From NCBI GenBank assembly GCA_027459485.1, contig DAIDIG010000001.1, forward strand, positions 550,619 through 614,618: DNA of 64,000 bases. Direction: 5' to 3'. Source of the DNA: Bdellovibrionales bacterium. Lineage in GTDB: Bacteria; Bdellovibrionota; Bdellovibrionia; Bdellovibrionales; UBA1609. The notes beneath the pieces are model-generated. The model had not been told where the DNA came from. It was given only the letters and a program-made list of their open reading frames with translations, and made no database searches. The translations under genes were made by a program, and so were the position numbers. Positions 27,019-33,428 of this stretch are shown here, piece after piece (the first letter of the stretch is position 1; each line of letters begins with the position of its first letter).

Positions 27019-29604
27019 CTAATGAACCAGTACGTATTGTGGAGATGTAAACTGCCCGTTGCCCGTTCCGATACTACCAAATTTTGTTTGGTAAACACCG
27101 GCGGAATTGAAAATGTCAACGTAGCTATTGCTTTCATCTAAAACGTAAACGTTGCCCGCTGAATCAAACGACAGTGACGGCAAACCATTGCTAAATCCCA
27201 AATGATCGATCTGTGAAGCGTAGCTGCCGCTAGAGTCAAATTCTTCGACGCGAGCGTTGGCTTCGTCAGTCATGTACAAGTTGCCAAAACGGTCAAATGT
27301 TACTCCTCCAGGGTTACCAAACTGACCGTTGCCGCCACCAGATGAACCAATATTTTTTAAATATTTGCCGACGTAGTTAAAGACTTGGATTGTGCCATTT
27401 GCATAATCAGTAACGTAAACATTACTCGCGGAATCGACTGCTATCCCTGAGGGCACCTCAAATTGACCGACCCCAGTGCCCTTGGAGCCGAAGCTTAATA
27501 AATAATTGCCTGAAGCATCAAATGCCTCGATACGGTAATTACCTTGATCAATTACGTAGTAATCGCCAACTGAGTTGATCGCAATGGCCTGAGGGGTATT
27601 CAATTGACCATTACTTGAACCGAAAGTACCAAACGAACCAATTAAAGAACCTGATAAATTGAACTCGGCAATACGGTTGTCGCTTGAATCAGCAACCCAA
27701 ATGTTATTTGAAGTGTCGAAGATTAACCCCATTGGGTAATTTAACGAACTATTTCCGAACTGTGCTTGATAAGTGCCGCCCAAAGAGAATGTTTCTATTC
27801 TCATATCATTCGTGTCAGAAACATACACATACTGCGGACCGACCTTAACTGTTCCTGATAGATCATTATTGCTGACACTGTCAGGATCAGAGACAACGAC
27901 TGTGACGTTGTAAACATCACCGGCTGTAAGGCCCGTGACCGTTGCCGTAAAATTTCCCGCTTCAGTGCCTGTTTCGCTTGTGCGAATCATGGTTTGGCTT
28001 GCGCTATAGGGCGATGACTCGGCCGAGCAACCCGAGTGAGCCGTGTTGTCGCAATAATAAATAGTTGCTGAGTTATTGGCATTTGCGTCGCCGCTGAAAA
28101 GCGCTGTCGCTATTAAACTCGTCGTTGAATTACTCAAATTGAGACCTATCATCTCTGTCGCATTGCTTGAAGATGGCACGGCTTCACCGGCACCAATATC
28201 CCACCCAGCACCTTGCCCTCGAGCGCCCCCGGCAATGTCGTTGTTAAAAGGTAAGTTTGGATCGCTTGAAAGATTTTCGCCCTTATCTTGTGCCGCGGTA
28301 TCATACGAGGCTAGAAGATAGTTGCCGCTAGGAGCATCTGCAAATGCCACTGTGGCGTTTGTGATGTCGTGGGCACCACCGGTAGTCGTTGTGTCACTTG
28401 AAATATTGTAATCGCTGCCCAAAGCAAAGCCCCCATAGGCATACCCTTGCGACTTCGCTCCCTGCACGATATTGTTTTTCAACACGAGATTATTTTTAGT
28501 GCCGTTAAGAAAGAACCCGAAGTCAAACGATCCAACGACGGTGTTATTATAGGCATAAATATTAGCGGCATAGCTGGGACCAGCGCCACTAGATCCGTCT
28601 GCAATTCCTTGTTGACCTGAGGGAGATCCACCAAGCGGCATAAACACGACGTTGTTCTCGATGTAAACATTCCCCGCAAGATTGGCAGGGCTCGATGAAA
28701 TAAAAATGCCTTCTGGCCAAAAGGAACCTGGCGGCACTTCAATTATATTATCTTCGATGTATGTATCGCCCGCGCCCGAGATTCCGGTCCCGGGATCGTC
28801 AAAGCATAAGGCCGCACATCCTGAATAGGCACCGCCAAGCTTCAAACCGTCAACACGAATTGCATTGACTTGAATATTAATATCATAATTCCCACTCGAG
28901 GCATTTAACTGATACCCGCCCGAATTCCACGAACCGCTATGGCGTTGTGAGACGCCCACATCAGTCGACAGGTAGGGGGTAAAAATTCGCAGGTAATTAT
29001 TTAAGCCTGTCTTCCACCCAGCCGTATCGACAGCCGTCGTGTCGGTTCCGTCTGCGTAGCACGCGAAGTTCCATGCTTCGTTGTTTGCTACAAGATCATT
29101 ATTGCTGTTGAACGTATCAAAGCCACGCACCCCAACTGGAATGCTGGAGTTGGCATTCGTATATGAGTTGCCCGCCATTGCCTGCGCTAAACTTGTATAT
29201 GCGCGATAGATCGACCATGTCGTGTCGCCTGATGCCGTCACAGGTGTTCCACCGCTTGCGGACTGAAGTGTGTATTGAGTGCTTGACGTGCGGCCGCTAA
29301 TGAACGCGATCTTCGTGCCACTTGCATATACAACCGCGTCGCCAACTCCAATGTTGTTAGGCAGCGCTGACGCGAATGTCGCTGAGGTCCCTGAAATTGT
29401 AATTGCATTGGATGCGCCACTGGCAAGCGCAGAGGTGTTACCCGGCCCAATAGAGCGATAAATTTGAATGGTTGGGCCACCGCCAGCGCCACCCCCAATA
29501 CTTGGCGTTGAGTTCACTTTCAACTGGACCCAGACCTTGCCGCAACCGGTAAGACCAACCAGACTATATGCTAGTGCAAAGAGCAAAACGTTCAGTCCGT
29601 TCAT
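27019..29604 (-). CDS. Surface lipoprotein: right-handed beta-helix plus C-terminal NHL propeller
   Basis: Lipobox LVGLTGC; 'VYIENNVVFM..AYNNTVVG..NNLVLKNNIVQ' beta-helix; about six NHL units 'GTGVGQFEVPSGIAVDSASNVYVTDYANGTIQVF'. Confidence 0.88.
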   Translation of the reverse strand: MNGLNVLLFALAYSLVGLTGCGKVWVQLKVNSTPSIGGGAGGGPTIQIYRSIGPGNTSALASGASNAITISGTSATFASALPNNIGVGDAVVYASGTKIAFISGRTSSTQYTLQSASGGTPVTASGDTTWSIYRAYTSLAQAMAGNSYTNANSSIPVGVRGFDTFNSNNDLVANNEAWNFACYADGTDTTAVDTAGWKTGLNNYLRIFTPYLSTDVGVSQRHSGSWNSGGYQLNASSGNYDINIQVNAIRVDGLKLGGAYSGCAALCFDDPGTGISGAGDTYIEDNIIEVPPGSFWPEGIFISSSPANLAGNVYIENNVVFMPLGGSPSGQQGIADGSSGAGPSYAANIYAYNNTVVGSFDFGFFLNGTKNNLVLKNNIVQGAKSQGYAYGGFALGSDYNISSDTTTTGGAHDITNATVAFADAPSGNYLLASYDTAAQDKGENLSSDPNLPFNNDIAGGARGQGAGWDIGAGEAVPSSSNATEMIGLNLSNSTTSLIATALFSGDANANNSATIYYCDNTAHSGCSAESSPYSASQTMIRTSETGTEAGNFTATVTGLTAGDVYNVTVVVSDPDSVSNNDLSGTVKVGPQYVYVSDTNDMRIETFSLGGTYQAQFGNSSLNYPMGLIFDTSNNIWVADSSDNRIAEFNLSGSLIGSFGTFGSSNGQLNTPQAIAINSVGDYYVIDQGNYRIEAFDASGNYLLSFGSKGTGVGQFEVPSGIAVDSASNVYVTDYANGTIQVFNYVGKYLKNIGSSGGGNGQFGNPGGVTFDRFGNLYMTDEANARVEEFDSSGSYASQIDHLGFSNGLPSLSFDSAGNVYVLDESNSYVDIFNSAGVYQTKFGSIGTGNGQFTSPQYVLVH

Positions 29605-29610
29605 AAGCAA

Positions 29611-29639
29611 CTTATCGGAATTTGTTGAGAAAGTTTTGA
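29611..29639 (-). promoter_or_regulatory. Sigma28/FliA-like promoter TCAA-N17-CCGATAAG
   Basis: Complement of CTTATCGG (29611-29618) and TTGA (29636-29639), 17 nt apart. Confidence 0.6.
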
Positions 29640-29677
29640 CTTTAGATTTGGCTCAAAACGAGAGGAATTTCTACAAC

Positions 29678-29701
29678 CGTTTACCTAAACTTCTGTAAAC
29701 G
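29678..29701. promoter_or_regulatory. 24-bp palindrome (on minus strand CGTTTACAGA-AGTT-TAGGTAAACG)
   Basis: Same core and same 38-bp spacing to TCAA as 26957-26980. Confidence 0.65.
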
Positions 29702-29737
29702 ATCCATATTGAGTCAAAAGTCCATTGACGAGTTTTA

Positions 29738-30430
29738 TTAGACTTTTAAAAGACCTTCTCGATCTACGATCACGATTTTGCGTTTGTCACGTCGAATCAG
29801 GTTCGACTTTTCAAACTCAGTTAGAGTACGGGCTAAACTCTCAACAATTGTGCCCGAAAGTTCTGCTAGAGACCCTCGGTCGATATCCGCCACGATAATT
29901 CTGCCATTCGCGGAGTCCTTGCCAAATCGATCGCTAAGATAAACTAGGGTCGCGGCCACGCGACTTTTGAGATAGTAATCAGATAGTGTACTAATACGCG
30001 ACTCAGCTTTGATCATTTGTTGCTTCAAGCGAACAGCCATGCGGAGTAACAACTTCGGGTACTTAAGACACAACTCTTGAAACTGTTGTTTTGGAAAAAA
30101 ACAAACATGGGCGTGGGGGCTAATAACTTTAGTGGTGTACTCGTAGGTAGGAATATTATCGCAGTTATAGTTTACAAGAATGTCGCCGTAGCCATAAATA
30201 CTGACAACTTTTTTGCGTCCCGCTCGACCCGCGCTGAGCAATATTATACAGCAGCCAAGACAGTAAAATCCTTCTTTGCCATTATACCTAAAATCAAGCT
30301 TGTCCCCTCGTTTCACAGAGATAATCGTTTTAAGCTTATCCAACTCTTTTCCTTCGTCTTCAGATATATCAGCCAACCACGAAAGGATTCGGTTAGGGCA
30401 GGTACCACAACATGTTTCAGTACATTCCAT
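29738..30430 (-). CDS. Crp/Fnr family transcriptional regulator with N-terminal Cys cluster
   Basis: cNMP-binding-like fold, C-terminal 'RGSLAELSGTIVESLARTLTEFEKSNLIRRDKRKIVIVDREGL' HTH. Confidence 0.88.
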   Translation of the reverse strand: MECTETCCGTCPNRILSWLADISEDEGKELDKLKTIISVKRGDKLDFRYNGKEGFYCLGCCIILLSAGRAGRKKVVSIYGYGDILVNYNCDNIPTYEYTTKVISPHAHVCFFPKQQFQELCLKYPKLLLRMAVRLKQQMIKAESRISTLSDYYLKSRVAATLVYLSDRFGKDSANGRIIVADIDRGSLAELSGTIVESLARTLTEFEKSNLIRRDKRKIVIVDREGLLKV

Positions 30431-30662
30431 TTTTTCGAGAATATTCAGATATTTGCGGCAAAAGAAGTCCTGCTGTGAGGCGGCAATTTGATTATTAACA
30501 AAATCGCTTTAGGGATCTTTTCTGATGAAATTGCGCGACCGATGAATGGCTCAGTCAATTTGCAGCTCGGCCAAAAAATACTTTTGGCTTTGTGACAAAT
30601 TGGCAGTTGATTGCAACATAATTCGACTGAAGAGTGCATAAAAGTCACGTGATGGGGAAAAT

Positions 30663-31484
30663 ATGTCCAAGTTCAAAATCGAAATAAGAGATAAAACAAT
30701 TTTCGTCGCCTGCCCGGCGCAGCTCGACAAAATGAACGCCGACATTTTCTCATGCGAGTCTAAGGCTTGGCTTTTGCAGCCCGCCGAGAATCTAGTGATT
30801 GACTTTTCAGGAGTTACAGAAATCTCAAACTGCTTTTATAAATCAGTGCTTCAGCTGAAGGCCGCGCTGAAGCGTGATTCAAAATGTTTGTCGTCAATTA
30901 ACTTGTCACCTGGGCTGCTTCATCAGCTTCACGATGACGGGGTAAACCAAGCATTTCATCCAATTGAAAAAGTCGGGAATGGACCATGTGCATCAAAGCA
31001 TAAAACCCCTGAACTCAACGTTGAATTTTTGAATCCGTTTCTCTCTGCCATAATGAAAACATTTGAAGTGCAATGTCACATGCCGGTCAAAGTTCTTAAG
31101 CCTCAACCGAAAAAAGGGCCGATTGCTGATATTGCACTGGCTGGAGTTTTATCCCTCATCTCGAATGGCTTCTCGGGGAGTATTGTTTTGAGCTTTCCGA
31201 AAGACGTATTTCTCAAGATCTATGAAAATATGTTCAACGAGGTTCATGCTGAAATTACTCATGAACTCGAGGACGCGGCGGCTGAGCTTTTGAATATAAT
31301 ATATGGGCAAGCAAAAACAGATTTAAATCAAAAAGGTTATAATTTTCAAAAAGCTTTACCGACGGTTCTTGCTGGCGAAAAAATCACCGTTCACCAGAGC
31401 GGAATTAAACCGGCGGTGGTGCTCCCGGTTGAGTGTGCGCCTGGTATTTTCTATGTCGAAATCGAATTTGAAAACATAATTTAA
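30663..31484 (+). CDS. STAS-like domain fused to CheX-type phosphatase domain
   Basis: N-term 'LVIDFSGVTEISNCFYKSVLQLKAALKRDSKCLSSINLSPGLLHQL'; C-term 'MPVKVLKP...GSIVLSFPKDVFLKIYENMF...EITHELEDAAAELLNIIYGQAK' with ExxN motif. Confidence 0.75.
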   Translation: MSKFKIEIRDKTIFVACPAQLDKMNADIFSCESKAWLLQPAENLVIDFSGVTEISNCFYKSVLQLKAALKRDSKCLSSINLSPGLLHQLHDDGVNQAFHPIEKVGNGPCASKHKTPELNVEFLNPFLSAIMKTFEVQCHMPVKVLKPQPKKGPIADIALAGVLSLISNGFSGSIVLSFPKDVFLKIYENMFNEVHAEITHELEDAAAELLNIIYGQAKTDLNQKGYNFQKALPTVLAGEKITVHQSGIKPAVVLPVECAPGIFYVEIEFENII

Positions 31485-31495
31485 AGGAGAGCTTT

Positions 31496-31885
31496 ATGTT
31501 TGATACCAAAATTAAAGTCCTGATCGTCGACGACATGACGACGATGAGAAAACTCACTAAAAAGAGTTTAATGAACATGGGCTTTTCTGTATTTGTAGAG
31601 GCATCTGACGGCCAAGATGCCTGGGGTAAATTAAATGAGAATGTCGACACGGGACTTGTCATCTCGGACTGGAACATGCCGAAATGCACCGGGCTAGAGC
31701 TGTTGAAACGTGTGCGATCGGATTCTCGATTTAAAAAGTTACCTTTTGTACTTTTGACGGCTGAAGGTGAACAGTCACAAGTGGCTCAGGCAATTTCTGT
31801 CGGTGTAGACAATTACATCTTGAAACCATTCACCCATGATAACTTTGTTGAAAAACTTGAGCAGACTTATAAGAAAGTGGCCTAA
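31496..31885 (+). CDS. CheY-like response regulator
   Basis: KVLIVDDMTTMRKL, VISDWNMP, LTAEG, YILKPF. Confidence 0.95.
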   Translation: MFDTKIKVLIVDDMTTMRKLTKKSLMNMGFSVFVEASDGQDAWGKLNENVDTGLVISDWNMPKCTGLELLKRVRSDSRFKKLPFVLLTAEGEQSQVAQAISVGVDNYILKPFTHDNFVEKLEQTYKKVA

Positions 31886-31890
31886 TTCTT

Positions 31891-33240
31891 ATGGAGCCGT
31901 CGGACTCTAGTTTTGATCTCGTGGTCGCCGGCTTCGGTCCTATTCTCATGGACATTGTTGGGCCCCTCCTAAAGGGTCTAAAGGTTTTGCTTATACGTAC
32001 CGGCGAAGAGCTTGAAGCTCTTGTGGATAATTATGAGGCGAATTCGGGTCTCAAGGCCTTGGTGTCAGCTGAGGTCAATTGCTTGTCACAGCTCGAAGTA
32101 GCCCAACTCTTGTCGTCGTCGTTTACGGGCGCTGAGATTGTGTTTGTGACTCTTGAAAAGAGTCAGTTTAACGTCAAGGAACTCAAAAAAAACGGATTCA
32201 CGGATTGCTATTTGCTCCCGACGGATAGCCAATACTTAACGGATTTTATAACGAACGTGCGGGCTCGAACGAGCGGCGGAAGCATTCGTCGATTCAAATC
32301 GGTAAAGGTAATAGATATTCAGCCTGGCGTAGACCTCCCGTTTGAGTTGATGACATATCTGCCTCTTAATAACAAATACGTTGTTTTAACCGGGTCGGGG
32401 AAGTTATCAGACAAAAAGGCCGCACTTCTCAAACGGCAACATGTCAATTCAGTATTTATAGACTCGAACCAAATTGAAAAATTCTACGAATTTACAGCCG
32501 ATCGTCTCATCGCGATGACGGATGTTTCGAATAACTCCGTTTCTCAAACTGAGCGGGCTGAATTATTGCGTTCAAGCGTGCGAGAGCTGTACCATTCCGT
32601 ACTAGACCCTAGCCACGGTGCTAATGAATTCACTCACGGACGGGATCTTCTCGAGCAATCAAAAAAAGTTGTTGAGAGCTATGTGCAGAAAAAGACAGGT
32701 ATTGATTTAAAGGCATGCCTTGAATCTATGCTGGGTGAAGGTGACGACTCATACTCCCACGCTCAAACAGTCTCGACACTTGCATCGCTACTCAGCATGG
32801 GTACAGGAATCGGCCAGCCCGAAGATTTGGCAATCGCGGGTTTGTTTCATGATATTGGTATTACGGGCATGGCCGAACTCATTTCTCCTCTTGAGACAGA
32901 CCGACTTTCGGATGATGAGAAGGCAGTCTACTTTCAGCATCCGCGTACTTCGCTCAACCTTCTCAAAGAAAAACGAATCTCCGTGCCTCCGGCTGTCTTT
33001 GAAATAATTGAAAAGCATCACGAACGAATGGATGGCAAGGGCTTCCCGGCGGGGTTGGCGGCTCACCGAATACCTGAAGAAGCTCACTTATTAGCCTACG
33101 CCGACGCCCTCGAGTTCTTGAGCCGGACTCGACGCGGACAGCCGCGACTGACTTCGCGCGAAATTCATAAAGTCATATCAAGCAAATTAAGCTTGAATCC
33201 AGAAGTGACTCATAAAGTTGGCAAGTTTTTAGAAATCTAA
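31891..33240 (+). CDS. HD-GYP-type variant domain protein with N-terminal (pseudo)receiver-like region
   Basis: AIAGLFHDIGITGM, HPRTSLNLL, IIEKHHERMDGKGFPAGL, LLAYADALEFL. Confidence 0.82.
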   Translation: MEPSDSSFDLVVAGFGPILMDIVGPLLKGLKVLLIRTGEELEALVDNYEANSGLKALVSAEVNCLSQLEVAQLLSSSFTGAEIVFVTLEKSQFNVKELKKNGFTDCYLLPTDSQYLTDFITNVRARTSGGSIRRFKSVKVIDIQPGVDLPFELMTYLPLNNKYVVLTGSGKLSDKKAALLKRQHVNSVFIDSNQIEKFYEFTADRLIAMTDVSNNSVSQTERAELLRSSVRELYHSVLDPSHGANEFTHGRDLLEQSKKVVESYVQKKTGIDLKACLESMLGEGDDSYSHAQTVSTLASLLSMGTGIGQPEDLAIAGLFHDIGITGMAELISPLETDRLSDDEKAVYFQHPRTSLNLLKEKRISVPPAVFEIIEKHHERMDGKGFPAGLAAHRIPEEAHLLAYADALEFLSRTRRGQPRLTSREIHKVISSKLSLNPEVTHKVGKFLEI

Positions 33241-33373
33241 AAATAAAATATCGAAATTGATAATGATCAACATCTCGGGTTACGTGGGTGACAAAACTTC
33301 CCAAGCCTCTGGGCAGCGCGCCCATTGCTCAGTGCGTGCGAAAAATATTTTAAAAATTTAATTTTAATCTATC

Positions 33374-33390
33374 AAGTTCAGAGTGAACTT
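33374..33390. promoter_or_regulatory. Perfect palindrome AAGTTCA-GAG-TGAACTT upstream of cheA
   Basis: Read directly from sequence; lies in the 188-bp gap inside the chemotaxis cluster. Confidence 0.5.
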
Positions 33391-33428
33391 ACCGAAATTA
33401 ATTTTGCCACAGGGAAGGTAGAAGTTTA

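Noticed and set aside
33241-33370. Possible c-di-GMP (GEMM) riboswitch in the gap before cheA
   Set aside because: GC-rich hairpin potential exists, but the conserved GEMM sequence blocks are not present.
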